From positions 1 to 5,966 of the forward strand of contig JADLBI010000155.1 in assembly GCA_020847775.1 (NCBI GenBank): DNA of 5,966 bases, written 5' to 3'. The position numbers and the translations under genes were made by a program. Below the pieces are notes generated by a model that searched no databases, was not told the origin of the DNA, and was given only the letters and a program-made list of their open reading frames with translations. This stretch comes from Opitutaceae bacterium. Lineage in GTDB: Bacteria; Verrucomicrobiota; Verrucomicrobiia; Opitutales; Opitutaceae. Below, piece after piece: positions 1 through 4,731 of the stretch. Position 1 is the first letter of the stretch; each line of letters starts with the position of its first letter.

Positions 1-73
1 CACTCAGCCCGTCGATGATCATCAGGGCGGCCGCCTCGCGTTTGAACTCAGCGCTATGTCGTTTTCGTCTCAC
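1..73 (-). CDS. IS3-family transposase OrfA, N-terminal 24 codons (partial)
   Basis: A GTG start at 73-71 lies eight bases after the ribosome-binding site AAAAGGAGA (in the 80-90 region). The first residues are MRRKRHSAEFKREAAALMI, followed by IDGLS. The pattern R-x-HSAEFK-x-E(A) with a basic start is the hallmark N-terminus of IS3/IS911-type OrfA, the small DNA-binding helix-turn-helix protein made upstream of the DDE transposase OrfB by programmed frameshifting. Only the first 24 codons lie in the window, so neither the rest of the helix-turn-helix nor the OrfB frameshift site can be checked. It overlaps the end of the neighbouring ORF (stop at 54) by 20 bases. That overlap is an accident of insertion, not translational coupling. 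Confidence 0.8.
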   Translation of the reverse strand, partial: MRRKRHSAEFKREAAALMIIDGLS

Positions 74-127
74 GGTTGGATTCTCCTTTTAAGAGAACCC
101 CGTGTCCATTTTTCTCAGGCCCGATCA
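1..127 (-). mobile_element. Left end of an IS3-family insertion sequence (partial)
   Basis: Read on the minus strand, the segment begins at 127 with TGATC and reaches a TGGACAC motif 20 bases later. This layout matches, base count for base count, the left terminal inverted repeat of IS3 as I remember it (TGATC, 14 variable bases, TGGACAC). It is followed by an untranslated leader, a strong Shine-Dalgarno sequence AAAAGGAGA and the start of an OrfA-type transposase. The element continues off the left edge, so its right end, OrfB and any target duplication cannot be seen. The exact boundary at 127 is inferred from similarity to IS3, not from a target-site duplication. Confidence 0.72.
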
Positions 128-623
128 ACTCATCCCAAATCTTTCGGAGGACCGCTGTCCCAGCGATCATGCTCCGGCTGGCTTCCGAATCGGGAGTGTA
201 GAAATGCTGGGACAAGTGCTTCAGGAAAGGAATCGTATGCTCAAGCGCGACGTAACTCATATTGTAAATCTCATACGCCACTTTACCGTGTGTCGCTTCC
301 CGAGTGGTAGGGTGAGCAACACGCTTGTGTAGCTCAGAAATCTCGGTCTCGACCATAAATCCTCCCGTGGATCGATAGCCAAAAAGCTCCGACTTTAGGT
401 CGTCGGGGAAACGCGCATTCGCGGGCCGGAAAAACTCGTTCAGCTTCCGGTAGAACATCAGCTGCGCTTCGATGACGGCATTTCGCACCAAGGTGGCATG
501 CAGTGGTGTCGGTAGATCGCCGAGGCGCGGCTCTACCCGCGACTTCCACGCGTAGAACGCGAACATCTCTTGGGCGAGATAGAACACATCATTTGCTGCG
601 CTCTCCAACTGCTCTCTAGTCAT
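54..623 (-). CDS. Hypothetical alpha-helical protein, C-terminus replaced by IS sequence
   Basis: The ATG at 623-621 gives 189 codons; an in-frame TTG at 638 would add five. I prefer the ATG because a purine-rich GAAGAAG precedes it and nothing Shine-Dalgarno-like precedes the TTG. The product is soluble, with no signal peptide or membrane segment. It is predicted mainly helical, with VRNAVIEAQLMFYRKLNEFF and a later LHKRVAHPT segment followed by a long helix (YEIYNMSYVALEHTIPFLKHL). This layout is reminiscent of small HEPN-like hypothetical proteins, but a clean RX4-6H motif is not obvious, so no function is assigned. The last 24 residues, from the Leu of LIGPEKNG onward, are encoded by the IS3-type element starting at 127. 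The native C-terminus is therefore lost and the gene is probably a disrupted cassette gene. Its start lies about 10 bases beyond a possible attC (633-717). Confidence 0.6.
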   Translation of the reverse strand: MTREQLESAANDVFYLAQEMFAFYAWKSRVEPRLGDLPTPLHATLVRNAVIEAQLMFYRKLNEFFRPANARFPDDLKSELFGYRSTGGFMVETEISELHKRVAHPTTREATHGKVAYEIYNMSYVALEHTIPFLKHLSQHFYTPDSEASRSMIAGTAVLRKIWDELIGPEKNGHGVLLKGESNRETKTT

Positions 624-632
624 AATAGTCTT

Positions 633-717
633 CTTCAACGATGAAGCTCAGGCACCCCGCTGGGATGTCCGAACTCAATGGTCTTCTCGCAAACGCTGCG
701 CGTCATCGGGGTTGTCT
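633..717 (-). other. Possible attC-like site upstream of the hypothetical gene
   Basis: On the plus strand CTTCAAC (633-639) and GTTGTCT (711-717) bracket the segment like degenerate R boxes. Next to them, GATGAAGC (640-647) pairs with GCGTCATC at about 700-707 in 7 of 8 positions. An inner hairpin with one unpaired base lies at 652-671. Length (85 bp), nested arms and position just before a short minus-strand gene fit attC. The R boxes deviate from RYYYAAC/GTTRRRY at one or two positions each, so this could be a decayed site or chance. Confidence 0.3.
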
Positions 718-733
718 GTAGCGCCTGGTTGAA

Positions 734-768
734 CCAAGCCGCTGCGCGGTGCCGGTTAGCGGGCTTGG
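734..768. repeat. Imperfect inverted repeat (hairpin)
   Basis: CCAAGCCGCT (734-743) pairs with AGCGGGCTTGG (758-768) with one bulged base, leaving a 14-base loop. The half GCGCAGCGG read on the minus strand also occurs in the attC at 1371-1425, so this may be a worn attC arm. No run of T follows, so it is not a convincing terminator. The rest of 718-835 holds no gene I can support. Confidence 0.4.
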
Positions 769-835
769 TGGGTGAGGTTCGTGTCACGGTGGTGAGGATG
801 GGCGGGAGTGGCGCCGCAGGCAAGACTGCCGGTCT

Positions 836-1137
836 ATGCCTATATCAAGAACGACAGGGAAGGCTTCCGTGCACAGCTCCACGCGGCGCAGAGCCGAGAA
901 GAAGCACGCGCCCGACTGCGAGTCGCTGGTGCGGTTTCAGGAGACGATGAGATTGCGTTCGCTGGCGCAGGCCACGCAGGAGGAGTATCTGCGGTTCGTG
1001 CGCAAGCTGGCGGCGCGACACGGCGGCGATCCCACCGCCTTGGACGAGGCGCAGGTGCGCGCGCACTTGCTGCGGTTGAAGGACGAGCATCATTACTCGC
1101 CGTCGTCGATGCGCACGGCGGTGGCGGCGATGCGGGC
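836..1137 (+). pseudogene. Tyrosine recombinase (phage integrase family), N-terminal fragment, copy 1
   Basis: About 100 codons from an ATG at 836 match the N-terminal SAM-like, core-binding domain of tyrosine recombinases. After a variable basic leader, residues 38-60 read as ETMRLRSLAQATQEEYLRFV, then a helix-turn layout (ALDEAQVRAHLLRLKDE, then YSPSSMRTAVAAMRA) typical of the XerD/integron/IS91-associated group. The catalytic domain (R-HxxR-Y) is absent: around 1137 the frame leaves integrase sequence and DNA for an unrelated membrane-protein tail begins. The protein would be inactive, so this is a gene remnant. No good ribosome-binding site precedes the ATG. The start is placed where homology with the second copy (2677) also begins. 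Which subfamily it belongs to (integron integrase or the recombinase that accompanies IS91-like elements) cannot be told without the catalytic half. Confidence 0.75.
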
Positions 1138-1281
1138 ATGACCCTGTTTACCTGGCTAACGCTGATCGGCCTCGAGAAATTGCGCCTGCGGCATTTCGAG
1201 CGCTGCGAGGCGGGATTGCTCGGCGTGATCTTCGTCTTGCTGGGGTTGGCCATGTGCTTCGTGCAACCTCACCAGCATTGA
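1138..1281 (+). pseudogene. C-terminal fragment of a multi-pass membrane protein
   Basis: These last 47 codons before a TGA at 1279-1281 are in a frame different from the recombinase fragment. They encode two hydrophobic segments, MTLFTWLTLIGL and AGLLGVIFVLLGLAMCFV, separated by a charged stretch EKLRLRHFERCE. This looks like the last two transmembrane helices of a transporter. The GLEKL-R/K pattern followed by a glycine- and leucine-rich final helix recalls UreH/TauE-type or nickel/cobalt transporters, but I would not assign a family. There is no ribosome-binding site or sensible start, and the upstream part of this frame (808-1137) is a shadow of the recombinase fragment, so it is a truncated remnant brought to the junction by deletion or rearrangement. 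Confidence 0.5.
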
Positions 1282-1370
1282 GGCCAATCACGCCCCCGCT
1301 TCAGTTTGGCGTAGCGGCGCAACTACAAACCACAAAGCTTGCTCTGGTCTCACTGACTCGAAACAGGCTT

Positions 1371-1425
1371 GTTCAACCGGCGTCCCGCTGCGCGCTACGG
1401 CGCAGCAGAACGCTCAGAGTTAGGC
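1371..1425 (-). other. attC recombination site (55 bp)
   Basis: Read on the minus strand, the site starts with GCCTAAC (1425-1419; consensus RYYYAAC) and ends with GTTGAAC (1377-1371; consensus GTTRRRY). Inside are imperfect arms GCGTTC/GGACGC with unequal spacers of 5 and 2 bases. The central stem is perfect: GCTGCGC (1387-1393) pairs with GCGCAGC (1400-1406) around a six-base loop. This is the folded-hairpin architecture of a short attC. The stop codon TAA of the 112-codon gene lies inside the R'' box, as is usual for integron cassettes. The first 14 bases match the other attC (2533 side) at 13 positions. Confidence 0.8.
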
Positions 1426-1758
1426 CTTCTTCTTATCATACTTCTCGAGTTCGGGCTTCTGCGGACAACCCCAATCTAACCAATCATAAGCAAAAACCTC
1501 CTGCTGTGCTTTCGGAATATCCGCAGCAGCAATGAATCCGTCACCTGGCATACCACTCTTATCTTTCACGACTAAAATTGTGAGCGGTGGCAAGTTGCGA
1601 TTCATGCAGTAATTTTGGATCGGCGAGAGCATCCCTCCAATCGACGGGCGAACCAAGCCGGTCGCCTGCTCGATGATGCCATAGGTGAGGACTTGGCGAT
1701 TCTTCGCGGCGAGCACGAGGATCGACCAAAGTTGCTGGGCGCGCTCGTATTTCGTCAT
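1420..1758 (-). CDS. Hypothetical cassette protein, 112 aa, probable winged-helix-like fold
   Basis: The ATG at 1758 opens a small soluble protein with no signal peptide. Residues about 5-45 (YERAQQLWSILVLAAKNRQV, then TYGIIEQATGL...SIGGMLSPIQNYC) have the look of a winged helix: helix, then a TYG-x-I/L element leading into a putative recognition helix, then PIQ-x-YC. They are followed by a beta strand LPPLTILVVKDKSG and a GDGF turn. The tail is acidic/aromatic, then basic (EKYDKKKA). I recall unnamed proteins of this pattern in cassette arrays and genomic islands, but no function is established. It starts about 100 bases after the preceding doubtful attC and ends in the R'' box of the attC at 1371-1425, which makes it a bona fide cassette-type gene. 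It has no clear Shine-Dalgarno sequence, so expression may depend on an upstream promoter. Confidence 0.72.
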   Translation of the reverse strand: MTKYERAQQLWSILVLAAKNRQVLTYGIIEQATGLVRPSIGGMLSPIQNYCMNRNLPPLTILVVKDKSGMPGDGFIAAADIPKAQQEVFAYDWLDWGCPQKPELEKYDKKKA

Positions 1759-1856
1759 GGGGTAAAAGTTCTTTGCCTAGTTATAAGGATCACCGACCGC
1801 CGCCGGAAGTGGGCGCTGGCTGCGAATCCAGTGTCCGAAAAATCCGGAGTATCGAA

Positions 1857-1899
1857 ATGCAACGCTTGGCGGAGGTTCGCGTGCATCTGCTTGTTACGC
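1857..1899 (-). other. Doubtful short attC after the HEPN-type gene
   Basis: On the minus strand GCGTAAC (1899-1893) contains the stop codon of the 161-codon gene, exactly as GCCTAAC does for the next gene. GTTGCAT (1863-1857) is the only GTT box in the 135-base spacer. Both boxes share a G where a pyrimidine is expected, the total is only 43 bp, and the inner arms pair poorly. An alternative hairpin, ATGC(A)ACGC with GCGTGCAT, occupies part of it. It may be an internally deleted attC. Confidence 0.3.
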
Positions 1900-2379
1900 A
1901 TTGTCCAACTCGTGATAGAGAATTGTAAAGAGTCGCCCGATTAGCCAATCAGCACCCACAATGACGCGATCAGAAGGGTCGTCTGAACGACAAACGAGAC
2001 TCTTGTCCTCAAAATCCAGAACGACATGTGCAATCAGGGTGCCAGTCCGAACATCGAGGGCCTGCCCTTCATGCACGATAGGATTGCGCATGTAGGTGTA
2101 AATGATGTGTGCGAAGTCTAGCATCTCCCCGGTCTTGGGGATCTGCACCTTCACTAGCTTGACCCCAGGACCGGGGTAGTTGTGGAGGCGGTCCGTCAAG
2201 AATGCAATGTATCGCTCTCCCACTCGTCCGTAACCTGTGATACGCGGCGCGAGAGCGTCAATCGCGCACAATAGCAGGAGAAGCGCGCTGGGCAAACGCT
2301 CGTGCTTGTAGAGCAGGGCCGCATCATTGAGAAGCCGACGCACATTCCGTCCCGCACTGTCCATTTCACTGTTGTTCAT
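1894..2379 (-). CDS. HEPN-type protein with RNPIVH (RX4H) motif, probable RNase or toxin-like
   Basis: 161 codons from the ATG at 2379, with GAGGA 11 bases upstream. The N-terminal half is a long helical pair (NVRRLLNDAALLYKHERLPS, then ALLLLLCAIDALAPR), the typical opening of HEPN domains. At about residues 96-105 it reads MRNPIVHEG: R-N-P-I-V-H is the RX4H motif that forms the RNase active site in HEPN ribonucleases, and Asn after the Arg is frequent there. The C-terminal third is mixed strand/helix (VVLDFEDKSLVC, then ADWLIGRLFTILYHEL). HEPN proteins commonly act as toxins or in phage defence, often with a nucleotidyltransferase antitoxin. No such partner is adjacent, so a toxin role is inference only. 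It begins 20 bases after an attC and ends in an R''-like box, so it behaves as a cassette gene. Confidence 0.72.
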   Translation of the reverse strand: MNNSEMDSAGRNVRRLLNDAALLYKHERLPSALLLLLCAIDALAPRITGYGRVGERYIAFLTDRLHNYPGPGVKLVKVQIPKTGEMLDFAHIIYTYMRNPIVHEGQALDVRTGTLIAHVVLDFEDKSLVCRSDDPSDRVIVGADWLIGRLFTILYHELDNA

Positions 2380-2398
2380 TCAACAATTGTCCTCAGTT

Positions 2399-2533
2399 GC
2401 ATAACGTTCAGGGTCAGGCAAGCCTACCAGCCGGTGGGCGCGGGTGGCAAGCCGGGAAAGGATTCGAACCAAGGAAAACCGCCGAACAAGCAACGGGCTG
2501 GTAGGGGTTGCCTACACTTGCTCAGAGTTGGGC
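2399..2533 (-). other. attC recombination site (135 bp, long type)
   Basis: On the minus strand the site starts with GCCCAAC (2533-2527; RYYYAAC) and ends with GTTATGC (2405-2399; GTTRRRY with one deviation). The arms form a long imperfect stem: GGCAA (2417-2421) with TTGCC (2508-2512), and CCTACCAGCC (2423-2432) with GGCTGGTAGG (2496-2505). The two blocks are separated by one base on one side and two on the other, giving the extrahelical bases typical of attC. The inner 63 bases can form further hairpins. Size is comparable with Vibrio-type repeats. The first 14 bases are shared (13/14) with the 55-bp site at 1425. The stop codon of the preceding gene fragment (2512-2514) lies inside it. Confidence 0.8.
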
Positions 2534-2676
2534 TCTTCATTTTTTTCCTCTTTCGGGAGCGGGTAACGCTTCTCGTCATCCTCGGTATAGCTGCGGCCGT
2601 GTGGGTGCCAAAGAGGCTTATAGCCGTCGGCGACCTTCGACCACGCACCGAGCGGATGAGCAAGGCTGAAGGGGGT
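2512..2676 (-). pseudogene. C-terminal fragment of an unidentified cassette gene
   Basis: A minus-strand frame from about 2676 to the TAG at 2514-2512 encodes roughly 54 residues that look like a genuine protein end. It has an aromatic/basic part (AWSKVADGYKPLWHPHGRSY) and then a very acidic/lysine-rich tail (TEDDEKRYPLPKEEKNEEP). Codons favour G/C in third position as in a real gene. Upstream of 2677 the same frame only continues as the antisense of the second recombinase fragment, so the 5' part of the gene is missing. Its stop codon falls within the 135-bp attC, which identifies it as the remains of a cassette. The product family is not recognised. Confidence 0.45.
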
Positions 2677-2898
2677 ATGCCAAAATCCAAAACAACAGTG
2701 AGCGAATCCGCGCACGCCTCGACGCGGCGCGGGGCCATGAGGAAGCCCGCGCCCGACGGCGAGTTGCTGGCGCGTTTCAAGGAGACGTTGAAGCTGCGCT
2801 CGCTGGCGCAGGCCACGCAGGAGGAGTATCTGCGGTTCGTGCGCAAGCTGACGGCGCGGCACGGCGGCGATCCGGCCGCGGTCCAGAGCGGGACGTAG
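2677..2898 (+). pseudogene. Tyrosine recombinase (phage integrase family), N-terminal fragment, copy 2
   Basis: The ATG at 2677 follows GAAGGGGG, a plausible ribosome-binding site. Some 68 codons align end to end with the fragment at 836: both begin MP-x-S-x-TT, both continue TRR and AP-D-x-x-LL/V-RF-x-ET, and both share LRSLAQATQEEYLRFVRKL. Homology stops at GGDPAA near 2880, after which the frame runs into foreign DNA and ends at the TAG (2896-2898). Only the first part of the core-binding domain survives and the catalytic domain is gone, so it cannot be active. At DNA level 2800-2850 is identical to 959-1009 while the first 100 bases differ markedly. The two are thus related recombinase genes, possibly homogenised locally, rather than a simple recent duplication. 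It points away from the cassette array on its left, as an integron integrase would. Confidence 0.72.
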
Positions 2899-2957
2899 CC
2901 AAGGATGAAGGCGAAGGAGGTCTTGATGATCGGGCGCAGGCGCAGACGAGCTTGGCG
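2877..2957 (-). pseudogene. Internal fragment of an RND (HAE1/AcrB-type) efflux transporter
   Basis: The minus strand encodes RQARLRLRPIIKTSFAFILG, followed by YVPLWTAA. In RND multidrug exporters the motif A-x-x-RLRPI-(L/I/V)-M-TS-x-AFI-x-G-x-x-PL is among the most conserved stretches, in a transmembrane helix of the second half. Here the usual M before TS is K. Only about 27 codons remain: on the 3' side they run into the recombinase fragment near 2880 (shared bases GCCGCGG), and on the 5' side the sequence stops being RND-like just after the ATPase stop codon. It is an orphan gene remnant. Confidence 0.65.
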
Positions 2958-2975
2958 TAGCGAATGATTAGATCG

Positions 2976-4220
2976 CTACCGTTCCCACAGTGCCGTCAGG
3001 GGCACGGCCAGGAAGCGTGGGTCATCGAGCGTGACAGTGTGCGCACCGGCGTGGATCAATACGCCGCCGGCAAAATCGTCGCCACAGTGCGCCGCGAGGC
3101 GGCGCAGTCCGGAGATGTCCGCCTGCGTCGGCGTGGCGGAGGCCTTCACCTCCACGCCCCAGGTGCGGCGTCCCCGCGTGATGACGATGTCCACCTCGAC
3201 CTGATCCTTGTCGCGGTAGTGCCAGAAACGCAGGTTGGGATCGGTCCAGCCCGCTTGAGCGACGAGTTGTTGCAGAACGAAGGTTTCGAGCAGGTGGCCG
3301 AAGCGATCCCGGCGGTCGTGCCAATCCTCGGCCGCGAGGTCACCGAGGGTCGCGGCGAGGCCGCTGTCGATGAAATGGAGCTTGGGCGTCTTGATCAGCC
3401 GCTTCGACTCGTGACTGTGCCAGGGCTGGAGTCGGCGAACGAGGTAGAGACGCTCGCAGGCGGCGAGGTGGCTTTCGACCGTCTCGCGGCGGAGATCGAG
3501 TTCGTTGGCAAGGGTGGAAATGTTCAGGAGTTCGCCGGTGCGCAGGGCCAGCAGGGAAAGCAGGCGCGAGAGTTCGCGCGGCTCCTTCACGCGGGCCACG
3601 TCCTGCACATCACGCTCCAGCAGCGCGCGCACGTAGTCGCGGTGCCACGCGCGCACGCGCGCCGGGGTGCGGGCCAGCAGCTCGGGGAAACCGCCGCGGA
3701 CGACGCGGGCGGCGAGCGTCGGCGCGGCGGGCGGCTGTGGGGTGGCGGCGAGCGTCGGTTTGAGTTTGCCGGCGAGCCAGTCAGCGAGAAAACGGCCGGG
3801 CGCACGCTCCTGCTCGGCCGTCGTGAGCGGGTGCAGCTCGAGGATCGCCATGCGGCCCGCCAACGAATCGCCGAGCTTGGGCAGGAGGAGAAGATTAGCG
3901 GAGCCGGTGAGGAGAAAGCGACCGGGACGGCGGTCGCGATCCACGGAGAGCTTGATCGCGCGCAACAACTCGGGAACCCGCTGGATTTCGTCGAGGATCA
4001 CGCGCTCGGGCAGCGCGGCGAGGAAGCCGTTCGGGTCCGACTGGGCGAGGGCGAGCGCATCGGCGTCGTCGAAGGTCACGTAGCCGTAGCGAGGCGCCAG
4101 CGAGTGCGCAAGGGTGGTCTTCCCGCACTGGCGCGGCCCCAGCAGACAGACGACCGGAGTGTCCTCCAGCGCATCTCGCACGGAGGCCGTAAGAGCACGC
4201 GGCAGAGATTTGGCGTCCAT
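2976..4220 (-). CDS. AAA ATPase with DUF4143 C-terminal domain
   Basis: 414 residues from the ATG at 4220; an in-frame TTG at 4235 would add five but lies inside a tandem repeat. Near the N-terminus there is a Walker A GPRQCGKTT (residues about 28-36), Walker B RVILDEIQRVPELL (about 73-86) and a LLTGSAN segment (about 103-109). This is the arrangement of the AAA_14 family. The middle (about 195-280) contains a helical winged-helix-like part (RELSRLLSLLALRTGELLNI...). The C-terminal DUF4143 region has LHFIDSGLAA, then EVDIVI and WGVEVKAS (about 341-361), a pattern like the PD-(D/E)XK nuclease fold. Length agrees with the family's usual 380-450. These proteins are widespread accessory ATPases of unknown role; DNA or nucleotide-related action is inferred. 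No Shine-Dalgarno sequence precedes the ATG. It stands alone, with RND debris downstream and repeats upstream. Confidence 0.92.
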   Translation of the reverse strand: MDAKSLPRALTASVRDALEDTPVVCLLGPRQCGKTTLAHSLAPRYGYVTFDDADALALAQSDPNGFLAALPERVILDEIQRVPELLRAIKLSVDRDRRPGRFLLTGSANLLLLPKLGDSLAGRMAILELHPLTTAEQERAPGRFLADWLAGKLKPTLAATPQPPAAPTLAARVVRGGFPELLARTPARVRAWHRDYVRALLERDVQDVARVKEPRELSRLLSLLALRTGELLNISTLANELDLRRETVESHLAACERLYLVRRLQPWHSHESKRLIKTPKLHFIDSGLAATLGDLAAEDWHDRRDRFGHLLETFVLQQLVAQAGWTDPNLRFWHYRDKDQVEVDIVITRGRRTWGVEVKASATPTQADISGLRRLAAHCGDDFAGGVLIHAGAHTVTLDDPRFLAVPLTALWER

Positions 4221-4305
4221 TTGCCGGTTAGGCAATCGTCTAATTGCCGGTTAGGCAAGCGTCTAATTGCCTATTGTATAACCGTCTAATTGACTATTTA
4301 GCGTC
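4221..4305 (-). repeat. 23-bp tandem repeat with dyads, ATPase gene upstream region
   Basis: Two perfect-phase units (4221-4243, 4244-4266) differ at one base. A third (4267-4289) is diverged, a fourth (4290-4305) partial. Each of the first two units contains TTGCC-GGTTA-GGCAA, an inverted repeat with 5-bp arms, then CGTCTAA. On the minus strand the repeat runs into the ATPase start codon: CAATTAGACG of the repeat aligns with CAAATGGACG at the start. The third unit carries TATACAAT (minus strand 4280-4273), a possible -10 box, which would put transcription start close to the two intact units. Operator-like or autoregulatory binding is inference. Confidence 0.75.
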
Positions 4306-4731
4306 TTCTGTGGCCGAGTCCTGATAGCCGTCAAGTCATGGTAGCGCAGTGGGCGTGGGCCAGAGAGAAGTTGATAGCGAAGGCTGCTGTGCCAGTTGTG
4401 CTTTTGAGCGAGCTCGCCATGTTGCACTTGAGGATAGGGATAAGCCTTTCAGAACATGAACATGAAGCGATCCAACTCGGCGTCCAGTTGAACGGTGACC
4501 GCCGAGACAGCGGTGGCACTGAAAGCGTGGCCGCAAAGTTCCGGGTATTGCGTGTGGCCATGCCAATCTCCTCAAATAATTGGGCAATTGCCCAGAGGGG
4601 TTGGCCGGTGGGGCGGCAGATCCTTCTGCCGACGAAGTGGGCACGACGCGCAGATCCCGCGTCCGGGGGATGCACGTCCACCTAAAGTCCAAGTCAAAAG
4701 GACGCTTGGTCTAATTCCGGAGTCGGATTTG
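4306..4731. other. No supported gene; probable decayed sequence
   Basis: Several open frames of 115-118 codons exist on both strands, but they overlap one another, have mixed third-position usage, no domain I recognise and mostly no ribosome-binding site, so I call none of them. A perfect 14-base palindrome TGGGCAATTGCCCA lies at 4581-4594. The one segment with coding-like features is the frameshifted minus-strand stretch 4449-4561, listed separately. Confidence 0.55.
4449..4561 (-). pseudogene. Possible small frameshifted gene remnant
   Basis: An ATG at 4561-4559 is preceded, six bases away, by a good GAGGAG. The first codons read MATRNTRNFAATLS, after which this frame becomes unconvincing (VPPLSRRSPF). 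A shift of one base gives ATAVSAVTVQLDAELDRF and a stop at 4449-4451. The joined reading looks like a small protein with an alanine/valine-rich segment. The frameshift is inferred; chance is quite possible. Confidence 0.2.

Noticed and set aside
734..768. Hairpin as a transcription terminator
   Set aside because: No T-tract follows on either strand and no gene ends next to it.
808..1281. 157-codon plus-strand frame as a single gene
   Set aside because: Its first 110 codons are an out-of-frame reading of the recombinase fragment; only the last 47 codons look like protein.
2460..2470. GGATTCGAACC, which on the minus strand looks like a tRNA T-arm (GGTTCGAATCC)
   Set aside because: The flanking T-stem does not pair fully, and no anticodon arm or acceptor stem can be built around it; it lies in the loop region of the 135-bp attC.
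2302..2898. 198-codon plus-strand frame as a long recombinase
   Set aside because: Residues before the ATG at 2677 are the antisense of the HEPN gene start and the attC; homology with the first recombinase copy begins only at 2677.
4227..4256. GTTAGGC boxes in the 23-bp repeats as possible attC or attI boxes
   Set aside because: They match GTTRRRY but occur at fixed 23-bp phase in a direct tandem repeat, without complementary outer arms. The repeat explanation is simpler.
2964..4289. 441-codon plus-strand open frame opposite the ATPase
   Set aside because: It is antisense to a gene with clear Walker A/B and DUF4143 motifs. Its own translation is rich in R, G, E and Q without domains, a typical GC-rich shadow.
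4338..4685. 115-codon plus-strand frame and two overlapping minus-strand frames
   Set aside because: Three mutually overlapping frames of equal length, none with a domain; codon use is mixed and a full-length start signal is missing.
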